NCBI GenBank assembly: GCA_026745465.1
Contig: JACYXH010000025.1
Coordinates: forward strand, 482,558 to 546,557
Length of the DNA: 64,000 nt
Source of the DNA: Lota lota
Lineage: Eukaryota; Chordata; Actinopteri; Gadiformes; Lotidae
Reading direction: 5' to 3'
The notes beneath the pieces were generated by a model. The model searched no databases and was not told where the DNA came from. It was given only the letters and a program-made list of their open reading frames with translations. Shown here one piece after another: positions 43,189 to 61,672 of the stretch; the first letter of the stretch is position 1; each line of letters begins with the position of its first letter. The position numbers were made by a program, and so were the translations under genes.

Positions 43189-44035
43189 ATTGAGAACGGG
43201 ATGATTCAATCTGTGAAAAGTGGACATTTAAATGTGTCAATTTCAATGAAATATTCTTAGTGTTTTTTCCTTTTTTTTAATAATCCCTTCTTTAGTTTTG
43301 TGAAGTATAGGCCTACCATTTTGGATGACTAAACACAATAAACTGGACACGTCTGCGTTCTGACTAACTACACGAAGCCTAGATGTCTGCAAGCCTGAAT
43401 GCAGGCCATAGCACAGCGTAAAATAATAAAACACATTATGAATTGCTTAGCCATCGTTTTCTCCAATAAAATCAAGACATAAATAAAGCTATCTCCAGTA
43501 GGAGGGTGATTCATTTATTTTACCTAGTAGGGCTACACTATAAAAAATATATTTTCACAAATTAACCTTCAGCTAGCTATATAAAATAACAATCTGACTG
43601 TCTGAAAATGGATGATCAACGCAAATATATTATCAATGACAAATAGGCTATTGGTTGACTATATGTCACGTGGTCAGTAGCCTTATTGATCCAGAGAAGA
43701 GGGCAGAAGTTATGAACACATTCACTTTAGTCTGTCTCAGTCTCATTTTGTAAAGACAAACTGTTACAACATAATAATAACAACACAGTATTGGCTGGTG
43801 ACCAATTCAAATCGACACCAAAGCAAATTGCCTAGACCTACTCGTACGCACAATATTTCTGCTTCAAAAACAAAAACCACAATTATGTATTATATCGTTT
43901 TGTTCTTAATACTGATAGTAGCCTAGTCAGCGATGTTGGTTTTTCACATGCCATTTATAATAATAATAATGACTACTAATAACAAGGATTATTATAATCA
44001 TTATTATGGTTATTTTAATAATTACAATATTAATT

Positions 44036-45437
44036 AAAGCTGCAAGCAGCGATTAACGGGTGTCGAGGCTTAGGCAGACAAGGCAGACCAGTACAACTTT
44101 TACAGATGTTATACAGTTGATGAGGTTGGAATAGCCTCAGCTTAATTGTGGTGATTAGCCTTCAATGTTTTATGAAAGTGTATCAAAGTCAGGGTTCAGC
44201 AGTTACGCTCGTTTAACACTTTAAAATAGAATCATAACTGGCATAGCATTTAGACACACACACACACGAAAGTGGCAAGTGCATTGGATCAACATTGCAA
44301 AGAGTTAGGTCAGTGCTTATGGACTTTACATTGTACTGTATTGTTTTTTGTTTAAATCAAGGAAGAAGCTTTACTTTGATCAAACACTGTTTAGAAAAGT
44401 GAGAGAAAAGTATTATATATTGTCATACAGTATGAAGATAATGATAGTAAATGGATTGTTTTTAATGTAATGACAGCTTCAGACACACACACACTTTAGG
44501 TTTACTTTGATAAAACACTGTTTAGAAAAGTGAGAGTAAAGTTTTATATATTGTCATACAGTATGAAGATAATGATAGTTAGAGTGGTTCAATGGGATTG
44601 GAATCACGGCATTCTAACCGGTTTGAGCCTCTGGCAGCCATGTTTTTGGGCATAATTGAAAAAGTGATAAATCGATCTTGTTGGGAATTTCATGCTGAAC
44701 AACTTTTCTATTATGGTCAAGATGATTAGAGTCCATAAAGATTTGTGAAAACGCATTTTAAGCCCATTCTGACGGTTTTTTGCTTCTGGCAGCCATTTTG
44801 TTTTACCAAAATTAAAATCTGAAAATGTACTCTTGTTCAGAATTCCATGCCCAACAACATTTGTATTGGACACAAGATCATAGGACACCATCTTGATGTC
44901 GATATAAGCATTTTAGTGTTCGGCGTGGTTAAGCCACACCTTCTTTCAAGGTTAATGGCTCCTGGGGGGCTTATGCTTTATTGCACAGACTTTTACCGAA
45001 GACATATTAAAGATATTGGTCCAAAGATCATGTGTGCCAAAGGATTTCTGTGTATCTCAAAAAACGTAGGACCCCTACGGATTTGAATGTTTTTCACAAA
45101 ATTCAAAATGGCGGAAAATCTATCATGGCGGGAGTCATAGGTTCTTGAGGCATATTTGTTCAGCATGAGGAGATGTATCTATGGTCAAAGTTTCATGACT
45201 GTATGTCAAAGGGGTCAGGAGATATGCTTGTTCAAAGTTTGCATTTTCATGCGATTGCTATAGCGCCACCTTTGGGCCAATCAGTGCCAGTGTTTCACAC
45301 AGATCTTCTGTTGTCCTCCTCTACAGGTGTACCAAGTTTTATCAAAATTTATCAAGCGGTTTTGGCTGTGTAAGTCAAACGCTGTTTATAATAATAATAA
45401 TAAAACCAGCAATAACAAGAGGTTGTCTTGGACTTCG
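44036..45437. mobile_element. 1.4-kb non-coding interspersed repeat present only beside copy B
   Basis: Begins AGCTGCAAGCAGCGATTAAC and ends near CTTCGTCCTCGACACC, after a (TAA)n stretch at about 45388-45403. Copies A, C and D lack it at the same place. There is an internal near-duplicate of about 120 bp (44340-44460 versus 44500-44580). The AGCTGCAAGCAGCG end is, from memory, a common fish interspersed-repeat motif. Class unknown; no coding capacity recognised. Confidence 0.6.
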
Positions 45438-45449
45438 TCCTCGACACCC

Positions 45450-47109
45450 TAACTACGACTGCAAGCAGTCACAAGGTATTCACAGCCCACGCACCGCCTA
45501 TCCCAGCGGCCGCCCTTTACAAGTGAACCACGGGTGTAGTCATTACTGCTGGACGCAACTATGCCTCCGTCTTTGATCTTCAGCCCTGCTGGTTTATTAA
45601 TTCCGTCACTGAATTTGAGCAGTCCACCGTGAAGATATAGGAGTTACCAATCCAATATAATAAGAATACCCAAACCCTAGAATAACAATAGGTATCCACA
45701 TCTACACTGTGAATACCTAATAACAATAAACATAAAATAAGTAGATTCATTTTACCTGGTAATAGGGAAGAAAAGGTTCAAACTATGTCCAATGTACGTA
45801 TATTCATAGATGACAATCAGATAACAGCTATAACGCTGAAAGAACTGAAGCTACAGCAAAGGTTTGACCAGGAAGACTGAAGACTACATCGACCCTTATC
45901 AGTTTAGTCTTTTATGTCAACATTGTCAAGCTCATGCAGAACACGCCCACTTCTACTCCTCTGATCAGATTCCTATCCTGGTGATCACTCACAATGCACA
46001 CACTCACAATGCGTACACTCATCCAGTCCCTAACCGTCTCCCTTTGATTTGGCTGCAGTCCTTCTCCACCCCCTTCTCCTCCGAGTCCTGGACTCCTTCC
46101 GTCTCCCGCAGCAGGAGATGTGTCCAGTGGAGACCACACTCCACCAGGGAGTCCATCTAGCCACCTCACCACCACCTGGACTCCATCAGGGAGTCCATCT
46201 AGCCACCTCACCACCACCTGGACTCCATCAGAGAGTCCATCTAGCCACCTCACCCCCACCTAGACTCCATCAGGGAGTCCATCTAGCCACCTCACCACCA
46301 CCTGGACTCCATCAGGGAGTCCATCTAGCCACCTCACCACCACCTAGACTCCACCAGGGAGTCCATCTAGCCACCTCACCACCACCTGGACTCCACCAGG
46401 CAGTCCATCTAGCCACCTCACCCCCACCTAGACTCCACCAGGGGGGAATTCCGTCTGCCCGCTGATTTCTGGCTCCTTCATCCCATTTAGAAGAAATTAC
46501 ACTGGGCTCTAATCGCCAAAACTAACATTGAGTGTCAATAAACTTTGTTCATAATCCCTTTGAAACACGGAGCAAGCTTTTTAAAACATTGAAAATGGAT
46601 GTCGCGAGCAACACTACATTATTTGATTCTGTTTCATCGAATGTGCACTCAGTCCACAAGATTGGTGAAATGTAGGATTTCCAGCAACTTCATTCATTAT
46701 TTTTAACCCAGGACAAGAAAGACATGATGGTAAGATAGTGTTAACAAACACACACACACAACTTCTGCATGTCACTGTTTACTGTATTTGGTTATGAATG
46801 GCCATTGACATTCTGTCGTTTCCATCAGTGATTGCCACACAATGAGAGGATGTCAGAATAAGCCTACATCCATGATTCAGCTGTGGATGATGTTACAAGT
46901 TCATTGTTTAACATTGCTCAACTGGATTTCCTTGCCCTGGATGTGGAAGTCTCAGTTATTGAAATTCACATGATGAATACCATTACAGAGACAACAATAA
47001 CTACTTTTCCCCCTTGTTTCTATGGCATGCCATTTACATCAATATTCAATTGAGTTTACATGACGAATACCGTATAACTGCCAGATTACATTTGCCGGTA
47101 AGGGTACAG

Positions 47110-47161
<52 letters not shown>

Positions 47162-48447
47162 GTTACGTTGTGCAGTGATGGACAGACCACCCAAGCCCGC
47201 CCTCCTCAGCTCTGGCCCAAGTCCCACAACAAGAGGCCGTGTGCCAGGCTGCAACAAGCTTAGGCCAGGCAGGAACTCTTGCTGACAGGTCTTGCTATGG
47301 ACGAGAGAGCCCTGCTTCAGTTCAGAAGAGCCAACGTGAGTTCAATGGGCTTCAATAGGCTCCAGGGCCCATAAACGCCACTGGGTCCCTGGGTTCCGTT
47401 GAGCCCTGCTATGAGCGTGATGACGTCACCCCGCTCTAGCCCACGGTGGCTATCACAAAAGCTAAACATTTCGGGCGTCGCGGAGCCGTACAACGTCAAT
47501 ATGTAACCTAGAGACACAATGTGACACTTAAACTGTTACGCTATTTATTGTTTCATCGGCGCTACAATTACTAATCGATTGGAAATATACTTGTTGAGCT
47601 TCGGGCGTTTGTGTGCGGCGACCCCCGTTTGTTTTACAATGGGTCCCAATGGAGACTCTCGCCTTTGACAGTCTCGTCTTTTCTACCGTTTTTAAACTTG
47701 TTTTTGACACCGAGTCTGTGGTCTGAGGCTAGGTTCTTCATCCGTGGCTGGGCGTCTGCTTCCGGTGGAAGCTAAACGCTACTGTACGTAAAAACTCTAT
47801 TTTTCACGGCATGCCGTCTACACAGACGATATGTCCTGTGAAAGCTGAGACTCCACAGAGTCCATTAATGTAAGCCTTATCATTCTGTGAGCTAATCTCG
47901 AACTAGATGCGAAAGAATAACGTCTACAATGGCAAATAACGGTTTACCTGTACTTGCTTTCAAGTCGTGATTGGTGGACACTTTCTGAATGGCCCCTTTA
48001 GAGCGGGACCGCCCCCTTTTTGAACGGAACTGGTTCCGGAAGTTAATTTCCCATTCATTTTCTCCATTGACTTTTCAGAAAATCGTTACATAAAGAGTTT
48101 TAAGCCTGGAACCAAGCCAATTATCCCACAAATTAGTCGTGACCATAAAACATTTGATTTGGAGCCATAAACAAACAAAAAGGTGTACTTTATTTTGTGA
48201 ACGAGTGAAGGAACTACTCATCCCATAAACCATTGCGAACCTTTTCCGGCGACTTCCGACCCGGTAGTTTGGCGCGATTCTTGCATCGTTGAGCCTTTGT
48301 CGTTATTAGTGTTTGTGTTGTTAAGAAAAGTGTTGTAATATATATATTGTGTGTGTATTTATAGTGTTTCATATAGTGTTGTCATTGACATTTTTCACTT
48401 AATTCATTTAATGTAAATCATTCTTTGCTAGATATAAATAAACGTCT
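45450..48447. repeat. duplicon flank B
   Basis: Same block as flank A but longer. The 42-bp VNTR at 46140-46443 has about seven copies. A 46590-47090 segment missing from flanks A and C (GGATGTCGCGAGCAACAC...) is present. The (CA)n tract is at 47112-47160 and the 1.2-kb tail is at 47178-48447. Confidence 0.85.
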
Positions 48448-48463
48448 AGCTATAAATAAACGT

Positions 48464-50151
<1,688 letters not shown>

Positions 50152-50398
50152 AAGAAGCCTACATCCATGATTCAGGAGTGGATGATGTTACAAGTTCATT
50201 GTTTAACATTGCTCGACTGGATTTCCTTGCCCTGGATGTGGAAGTCTCAGTTATTGAAATTCACATGATGAATACCATTACAGAGACAACAATAACTACT
50301 TTTCCCCCTTGTTTCTATGGCATGCCATTTAAGTCAATATTCAATTGAATTTACATGAGGAATACTGTAAAACTGCCAGATTACATTTGCCGGTAAGG

Positions 50399-50553
<155 letters not shown>

Positions 50554-50749
50554 ACGTCCTGATGACACATGCCGATAAGTTGAGCAGTGATGGACAGACC
50601 ACCTAAGCCCGCCCTCCTCAGCTCTGGCACAAGTCCCACAACAAGCGGCAGATTAAAAAAAGAAACAAAGATGGGAGGTTGTTGTGAAATGTTTAAGTTC
50701 AGGGTCCTTATGTACTACTACCACTATCATTGTGAGAGACAGAAAACAT

Positions 50750-52848
50750 TCATCCCCTTCTATAGAAGTTCAGTTTTTGCATTTCTGCAAGATACAGAAT
50801 AAGTTTGTACTCTTGTCCTCCACCATGGGGTCCAGTTCCAAAATGTTTGTTTGTCAGATCCTCCCAGTAGTGTCTCCAGTTTCCATCCTTGTCTGCTCCA
50901 AATCCAAACACATTGACCTGGGAAATCAGACACATAGCTGTTTATCATAGAGAATACCATAGTGAATTAGAGTGTATGTTTAGGTTTCCATTTGAATTAC
51001 CTCATCACAAATGTGCATTGCAAGCACCACACCCAGAAAGCCAGTGGATGGATACTTTCCTTTTTCTTCCAGCCAGATTTCATGGACATATTTGATAAAG
51101 CCAGGATGGAGAACCTTTACCTGGGTGCATAAGGAGCTCAGGTTCAGCCTCCACAAGTGGCATTACATTGCATCTACCTTTGACAACTAGAAAACAATTG
51201 TAAAAGGTCACCACTATGCAAGTGGCAAAACCATGAACATCACTTATTACCCACCAAACCCTGATTTGCTTTGATTGTTGATTTCACTTGTGTGTGTGTC
51301 CTGTGAAAAAAACATAAAAACAATTACATTGGAATTGGTACGGAAGAAATGTTTTTTCCTTGAAATATTGTGTATATTTTGTCGAACATACGTAGAAGTA
51401 CATTCCTGCAAACTAATCAAAACCACTAATAATATCGGTGTGTATCAGCCTTCAGGGGATCAGAAGCACAAAGTTTAGAAAGTTGAAAAAACTAAAATTA
51501 TCTTTATAACGAAAACATTTGGGGCATTTCCATGAGAATAATTCACTTTGCTTGCACTACTGAAAATAATCATTGTGAAACATAAATACAAATGAACCTG
51601 ACACAATTACCAGCCACAATAGAATTTCTGTGTTTCACATCACAGATCATAATTTTTCTGTTAGTGGAAAAGGGCAAAATGCGGCCTAGAATGGGCAGTG
51701 CATAAACAAAAGCTTGCAATGTGGATGAAACTTCAAGTGATAATATTTTCTGAAAATCAGACATTGCTAAGCACTACTTAAGTCATTTAAACATGTTGTT
51801 TATTGTATATTGTGTTGACTTACCGTGTCAGAGACTTTGTGGTGAAAGCGCTGACTAGCCACTGAAGGTCCAGTGTTTTGAAGGGAAATAGCATGAGATG
51901 TGTGTTGTCATCCAAATCCACAGCGCTCTCTGGGTACATCATGTGAAGAGTTGTTTTGTTCCCCACGTCCCCTTCGTAGCCCACAGTACGAGCTGTATTG
52001 AACCTAGATTGTGCAATCAAGGGCAATTACGTCAGAATCATTTCTATTTTAGGTCCTTTATGTAGGTGAAGGCTTACATCTCTGTTTATTTACATTCATG
52101 CTTCGTTTAGCTCATCAATGGTGGCTAAGACTGACCTAGCCTAATGGACATCATTTGCAATGAGAGGCAAGCAGGAAGTCTAGTCCAGCATCCACAGGGG
52201 GCAGGAAGGTGACACTGGCATAATTTACCTTATGACGACATCATGAAAGTCAATTAGGGGTCCATAGTGAGACCCCAGCAAGTTAACTGAATTCCCAACA
52301 ACAGCACAGGTCCTGCAGCGATCTGGCCTGGAGTCCATGAAGCTCTCCTGTTCTGGGAAAATCTCAAACACCTTCACCTCGGCCATTCTGTAGCTGAGAA
52401 AGGTTGTATTGACTTGCTGCAATTTCTGATGTGAAGAGAAGAGGATCATTAACTATCTTCCTTTACTGTTGTACGAGTGGGTAAAAGTTTGTCATTGAGT
52501 ATTGATATATTTGATGGGCATTTTGTGATCGTTTTGAATCTGGATTTACTTGCTTGTTATCGTTACCAACATTGCTTTATTGAATATATTCACCTTCCAC
52601 CAGCTGAAATCATACTCTGAGAGAGTGTTGTCTTGTGTCAAAAAGGGATTGAGAGACGTGTTGAAACGTTCTGTAAACCATTGATCATCATCTGTAACAC
52701 ATCTATTGCACGCGCACGGACGCAAGTCCTGAAGCAGGAAGGAAGGCCACAACTGTTTGTCCGTTGTATCCACTTCAAACAGCATGAGGACGCACGTTAT
52801 CCCAATCATCAATAGGACAGTGGTGACCTTTCGTACATGCCTTGCCAT
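50750..52848 (-). CDS. st3gal1l: ST3Gal1-like sialyltransferase, copy C (321 aa)
   Basis: Exons in transcript order: 52848-52594, 52425-52229, 52003-51824, 51300-51255, 51120-51001 and 50917-50750; 966 nt, in phase. Exons 1 and 2 appear identical in protein sequence to copy A, including the one-codon deletion. The 3' exons differ: [43 protein letters not shown] and a FYRRG ending. The fifth donor is GAG/GTAATT rather than GAG/GTAAGT, so it is weaker. Motifs L, S, III and VS are all present. Confidence 0.92.
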
Positions 52849-53689
52849 ATTGAGAACGGGATGATTCAATCTGTGAAAAGTGGACATTTAAATGTGTCAA
52901 TTTCAATGAAATATTCGTAGTGTTTTTTCATTTTTAAAATAATCCCTTCTTTAGTTTTGTGAAGTATAGGCCTACCATTTTGGATGGCTTAACACAATAA
53001 ACAGGACACGTCTGCGTTCTGACTAACTACATGAAGCCTAGATGTCTGCAAGCCTAAATCCAGGCCATAGCACAGCGTAAAATAATAAAACACATTATGA
53101 ATTGCTTAGCCACCGTTTTCTCCAATAAAATCAAGACATAAATGAAGCGATCTCCAGAAAGAGGGTGATTCATTTATTTTACCTAGTAGGGCTACACTAT
53201 AAAAAATATAATTTCACAAATTAACCTTCAGCTAGCTATATAAAATAACAATCTGACTGTATGAAAATGGATGATCAACGCAAATATATTATCAATGACA
53301 AATCGGCTATTGGTTGACTATATGTCACGTGGTCAGTAGCCTTATTGATCCAGAGAAGAGGGCAGAAGTTATGAACACATTCACTTTAGTCTGTCTCAGT
53401 CTCATTTTGTAAAGACACACTGTTACAACATAATAATACCAACACAGTATTGGCTGGTGACCAAATCAATTAAACACCAAAGCAAATTGTGTAGACCTAC
53501 TCGTAAGCACAATATTTCTGCTTCAAAAACAAAAACCACAATTATGTATTATATCGTTTTGTCCTTAATACTGATAGTAGCCTAGTCAGCGATGTTGGTT
53601 TTTCACATGCCATTTATAATAATAATAATATGGACTGGGATTATTATAATCATTATTATGGATATTTTAATAATAACAATATTAACTAG

Positions 53690-54760
53690 GACTGCTGGCA
53701 GTCACAAGGTATTCACAGCCCACGCACCGCCTATCCCAGCGAGCCGCCCTTTACAAGTGAACCACGGGTGTAGTCATTACTGCTGGACGCAACTATGCCT
53801 CCATCTTTGATCTTCAGCCCTGCTGGTTTATTAACTCCCTCCCTGAATCTGAGCAGTCCACCGTGAAGATATAGGAGTTACCAATCCAATATAATAATAC
53901 CCAAACCCTAGAATAACAATAGGTATCCACATCTACACTGTGAATACCTAATAACAATAAACATAAAATAAGTAGATTCATTTTACCTAATAATAGGGAA
54001 GAAAAGGTTCAAACTATGTCCAATGTACGTATATTCAAAGATGACAATCAGATAACAGCTACAACAATGAAAAACCTGAAGCTACAGCAAAGGTTTGACC
54101 AGGAAGACTGAAGACTACATCGACCCTTATCAGTTTAGTCTTTCATGTCAACATCGTCAAGCTCATGCAGAACACGCCCACTTCTACTCCTCTGATCAGA
54201 TTCCTATCCTGGTGCTCACTCACAATGCACACACTCACAATGCGTACACTCATCCAGTCCCTAACCGTCTCCCTTTGATTTGGCTGCAGTCCTTCTCCAC
54301 CCCCTTCTCCTCCGAGTCCGGGACTTCTTCCGTCTCCAGCAGCAGGAGATGTGTCCAGTGGAGACCACACTCCACCAGAGAGTGCATCTAGCCACCTCAC
54401 CCCCACCTGGACTCCACCAGGCAGTCCTTCTAGCCACCTCACCACCACCTAGACTCCATCAGGGAGTGCATCTAGCCACCTCACCACCACCTAGACTCCA
54501 TCAGGGAGTGCATCTAGCCACCTCACCCCCACCTAGACTCCATCAGGGAGTCCATGTAGCCACCTCACCACCACCTGGACTCCATCAGGGGGGAATTCCA
54601 TCTGCCTGCTGATTTCTGGCTCCTTCATCCCATTTAGAAGAAATTACACTGGGCTCTAATCACCAAAACTAAACATTGAGTGTCAATAAACTTTGTTCAT
54701 AATCCCTTTGAAACACGGAGCAAGCTTTTCAAAACATTGAAAATTCCGGTAAGGGTACAG

Positions 54761-54857
<97 letters not shown>

Positions 54858-56140
54858 AGTCCTGATGACACATGCCTTTACGTGTTGCAGTGATGGACAG
54901 ACCACCCAAGCCCGCCCTCCCCAGCTCTGGCCCAAGTCCCACAACAAGCTTAGGCCAGGCAGGAACTCTTGCTGACATGTCTTGCTATGGACGAGAGAGA
55001 CCTGCTTCTGTTCAGAAGAGCCAACGTGAGTTCAATGGGCTTCAATAGGCTCCAGGGCCCGTAAACACCACTGGGTCCCTGAGTTCCGTTGAGCCCTGCT
55101 TAGAGCGTGATGACGTCACCACGCTCTAGCCCACGGTGGCTATCACAAAAGCTAAACATTTCGGGCGTCGCGGAGCCGTACAACGTCAATATGTAACCTA
55201 GAGACACAATGTGACACTTAAACTGTTACGCTATTTCTTGTTTCACCAGCGCTACAATTATTAATCGATTGGAAATATACTTGTTGAGCTTCGGGCGTTT
55301 GTGTGCGGCGACCCCCGTTTGTATTACAATGGGTCCCAATGGAGACTCTCGCCTTTGACAGTCTCGTCTTTTCTACCGTTTTGAAACTTGTTTTTGACAA
55401 CGAGTCTGTGGTCTGAGGCTAGGTTCTACATCCGTGGCTGGGCGTCTGCTTCCGGTGGAAGCTAAACGCTACTGTACGTAAAAACTCTATTTTTCACGGC
55501 ATGCCGTCTACACAGACGATATGTCCTGTGAAAGCTGAGACTCCACAGAGTCCATTAATGTAAGCCTTATCATTCTGTGAGCTAATCTCGAACTAGATGC
55601 GAAAGAATAACGTCTACAATGGCAAATAACGGCTTACCTGTACTTGCTTTCAAGTCGTGATTGGTGGACACTCTATGCATGGCCCCTTTAGAGCGGGACC
55701 GCCCCCTTTTTGAACGGAACTGGTTCCGGAAGTTCATTACCCATTCATTTTCTCCATTGACTTTTCAGAAAATCGTTACATAAAGAGTTTTAAACCTGGA
55801 ACCAAGCCAATTATCCCACAAATTAGTCGTGACCATAAAACATTTGATTTGGAGCAAAAAAAAAACTAAAAGGTGTACATTATTTTGTGAACAAGTGAGG
55901 AACTACTAATCCCATAACCCATTGCGAACCTTTTCCGGCGACTTACGACCCGGTAGTTTGGCGCGATTCTTGCATCGTTGAGCATTTTTCATTATTATAG
56001 TGTTTGTATTGTTAAGAAAAGTGTTGTAATATATATATTGTGTGTGTATTTATAGTGTTTCATATAGTGTTGTCGTTGACATTTTTCACTTAATTCATTT
56101 AATGTAAATCATTCTTTGCTAGATATAAATAAACGTCTTG
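53690..56140. repeat. duplicon flank C
   Basis: Same order as flank A: ACTGCTGGCAGTCACAAGG, the 42-bp VNTR at 54372-54596 (about five copies), (CA)n at 54766-54854, and the 1.2-kb tail from 54891. Like A, it lacks the 500-bp segment present in B and D. Confidence 0.85.
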
Positions 56141-56720
56141 TACTGTGTCTAAAAACATTTATTCTGCATTTAATAACTCATACTCGTACTATTATTTGAA
56201 TAAGCAATGCCTTATAAAGAACGTATTATGGAACCATAGAATATAAATTATAACAAGAATAAATATAAGATGTAGAACAGAATGACTAACCATTCACTTG
56301 TATAAAAAGGAAGATGTTTCTTAAGATAACAGGAGTGATGTTGCTAACAGTAATTTTAACAGTGCTGCCATGAACCCAGTGCAGGAACCTCTTCCATAAA
56401 AGAGGTCTCTAGCTCACTACAGCTTGTAAACAGGTTTGATGTTGTTCACATAGACACATTTTATCTATAGAGTGCTTTTACAAAGTACAAGTACAATGTG
56501 ACTAACAAGTGATACAACAGAACAACAAAATCAGTTTAACCACAGAGATGAGTCCATGTTTGTTCTCAAACCACCCCACCCATAGCTAGAGCGGTCTCGG
56601 TGCCAGGTGGTCAGCACAAAAGCCAGATTCAAAAAAGAAAGATGTGAGGTTGTTGTGAAATGTTTAAGTTCAGGGTCCTGATGTACTACTACCACTATCA
56701 TTGTGAGAGACTGAAAACAT

Positions 56721-58825
56721 TCACCCTCCTCTGTAGAAGTTCAGTTTTTGCCTTTCTGCAAGATGCAGAATAAGTTTGTACTCTTGTCCTCCACCATGGG
56801 GTCCAGTTCCCAAATGTTTGTTTCTAAGCTCCTCCCAGTAGTGTCCCCAGTTTCCATCCTTGTCTGCTCCAAATCCAAACACATTGACCTGGGAAATCAG
56901 ACACATAGCTGTTGACTATCATAGAGAATATCATAGTGAATTAGAGTGTATGTTTAGGTTTCCATTTGACTTACCTCATCACAAATGTGCATTGCAAGCA
57001 CCACACCCAGAAAGCCAGTAGATGGATACTTTCCTTTTTCTTCCAGCCAGATTTCATGGACATATTTGATAAAGCCAGGATGGAGAACCTTTACCTGGGT
57101 ATGTAAGGAGCTCAGATTCAGCCTCCACAAGTGGCATTACATTGCATCTACCTTTGACAACTAGAAAACAGTTGTAAAAGGTCACCACTATGCAAGTGGC
57201 AAAACCATGAACATCACTTATTACCCACCAAACCCTGATTTGCTTTGACTGTTGATTTCACCTGTGTGTATGTCCTGTGAAAAAAACATAAAACAATTAC
57301 ATTGGAATTGGTACGGGAGAAATGTTTTTTCCTTGAAATATTTGTTAATTTTGTCGAACATACATAGAACTACATTCCTGCAAACTAATCAAAACCACTA
57401 ATAATATCGGTGTGTATCAGCCTTCAGGGGATCAGAAGCACAAAGTTTAGAAAGTTGAAAAAACTAAATCTATCTTCATAACGAAAACATTTGTGGCATT
57501 TCCATGAGAATAATTCACTTTGCTTGCAGTACTGAAAATGTTCATTGTGAAACATAAATACAAATGAACCTGACACAATTACCAGCCACAATAGAATTTG
57601 TGTATTTCACATGTAGATCAAAATTTTTCTGTTAGTGGAAAAGGGCAAAATGCGGCCTAGAATGGGCAGTGCATGAACAAAAGCTTTGAATGTGGATGAA
57701 ACATCAAGTGATAATCTTTTCTGAAAATCAGACATTGCTAAGCACTGCTTAAGTCATTTAAACATAATGTTGCTTATTGTATATTGTGTTGACTTACCGT
57801 GTCACAGACTTTGTGGTGAAAGCGCTGACTAGCCACTGAAGGTCCAGTGTTTTGAAGGGAAATAGCATGAGATGTGTGTTGTCATCCAAATCCACAGCGC
57901 TCTCTGGGTACATCATGTGAAGAGTTGTTTTGTTCCCCACGTCCCCTTCGTAGCCCACAGTACGAGCTGTATTGAACCTAGATTGTGCAATCAAGGGCAA
58001 TTACGTCAGAATCATTTCTATTTTAGGTCCTTTATGTAGGTGAAGGCCTACATCTCTGTTTATTTACATTCATGCTTCATTTAGCTCATCAATGGTGGCT
58101 AAGACTGACCTAGCCTAATGGACTTCATTTGCAATGAGAGGCAAGCAGGAAGTCTAGTCCAGCATCCACAGGGGGCAGGAAGGTGACACTGGCATAATTT
58201 ACCTTATGACGACATCATGAAAGTCAATTAGGGGTCCATAGTGAGACCCCAGCAAGTTAACTGAATTCCCAACAACAGCACAGGTCCTGCAGCGATCTGG
58301 CCTGGAGTCCATGAAGCTCTCCTGTTCTGGAAAAATCTCAAACACCTTCATCTCGGCCATTCTGTAGCTGAGAAAGTTTGTATTGACTTGCTGCAATTTC
58401 TGATGTGAAGAGAAGAGGATCATTAACTATCTTCCTTTACTGTTGTACAAGTGGGTAAAAGTTTGTCATTGAGTATTGATATATTTGATGGGCATTTTGT
58501 GATCGTTTTGAATCTGGATTTACTTGCTTGTTATCGTTACCAACATTGCTTTATTGAATATATTCACCTTCCACCATCTGAAATCATACTCTGAGAGAGT
58601 GTTGTCTTGTGTCAAAAAGGGATTGAGAGACGTGTTGAAACGTTCTGTAAACCATTGATCATCATCCTCTGTAACACATCTATTGCACGCGCACGGACGC
58701 AAGTCCTGAAGCAGGAAGGAAGGCCACAACTGTTTGTCCGTTGTATCCACTTCAAACAGCACGAGGACGCACGTTATCCCAATCATCAATAGGACAGTGG
58801 TGACCTTTCGTACATTTCTTGCCAT
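56721..58825 (-). CDS. st3gal1l: ST3Gal1-like sialyltransferase, copy D (322 aa)
   Basis: Exons in transcript order: 58825-58568, 58399-58203, 57977-57798, 57274-57229, 57094-56975 and 56888-56721; 969 nt, in phase. Shares the extra exon-1 codon with copy B. Distinguishing changes include MARNVRK at the N-terminus, YDFRWWK, MAEMKVF, RTYTQVK and [19 protein letters not shown]. It is the copy nearest wdr19 and has no other gene between. Confidence 0.92.
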
Positions 58826-59679
58826 ATTGAGAACGGGATGATTCAATCTGTGAAAAGTGGACATTTAAATGTGTCAATTTCAATGAAATATTCGTAGTGT
58901 TTTTTCATTTTTCAAATAATCCCTTCTTTAGTTTTGTGAAGTATAGGCCTACCATTTTGGATGACTAAACACAATAAACTGGACACGTCTGCGTTCTGAC
59001 TAACTACATGAAGCCTAGATGTCTGCAAGCCTAAATCCAGGCCATAGCACAGCGTAAAATAATAAAACACATTATGAATTGCTTAGCCATCGTTTTCTCC
59101 AATAAAATCAAGACATAAATGAAGCGATCTCCAGAAAGAGGGTGATTCATTTATTTTACCTTGTAGGGCTACACTATAAAAATTATATTTTCACAAATTA
59201 ACATTCAGCTAGCTATATAAAATAACAATCTGACTGTATGAAAATGGATGATCAACGCAAATATATTATCAATGACAAATCGGCTATTGGTTGATTATAT
59301 GTCACGTGGTCAGTAGCCTTATTGATCCAGAGAAGAGGGCAGAAGTTATGAACACATTCACTTTAGTCTGTCTCAGTCTCATTTTGCAAAGACAAACTGT
59401 TACAACATAATAATACCAACACAGTATTGGCTGGTGACCAATTCAAATCGACGCCAAAGCAAATTGCCTAGACCTACTCGTACGCACAATATTTCTGCTT
59501 CAAAAACAAAAACTGCAATTATGTATTATATTGTTTTGTTCTTAATACTGATAGTAGCCTAGTCAGCGATGTTGGTTTTTCACATGCCATTTATAATAAT
59601 AATAATAATGACTACTAATAACAAGGATTATTATAATCATTATTATGGATATTTTAATAATAACAATACTAACTAGGAC

Positions 59680-61225
<1,546 letters not shown>

Positions 61226-61672
61226 ATGGACAGACCAAGCAATCCCACCAATACAACCCTAAACAGGGCCAAATGTTCAGCTAGAATGTACCAGAAATGT
61301 ACCAGAAACAATCTTATGTCAATAAGAACCACACAACTTTTATATCTTAAGAACTTTACAGCCATCATTACACATTCAATGTTTATCTTACTTTATTATT
61401 TTATAAGGTCAGCATTGAGAGTTACACACTTTGGGGCCTCCGTGTCCTCGTTGTGAAACTGTTCTCGATGCTAGATGAGCTGGAATGCAGACTTTAGACA
61501 GCTGTGTCGTTGATCATGTCTCTCATTTCGTCTTGGGTGTCTTTATCAAAGAGCTGGAGGCACTGGAGCAAAACTTTTGTTTTTACTGACATTTAATCAA
61601 TTTTGTTCAATTGTAATTGAATAATTTTTCTCCTTTAACTTATCATGACCAATGTTTTGTTTAATTACCTTG

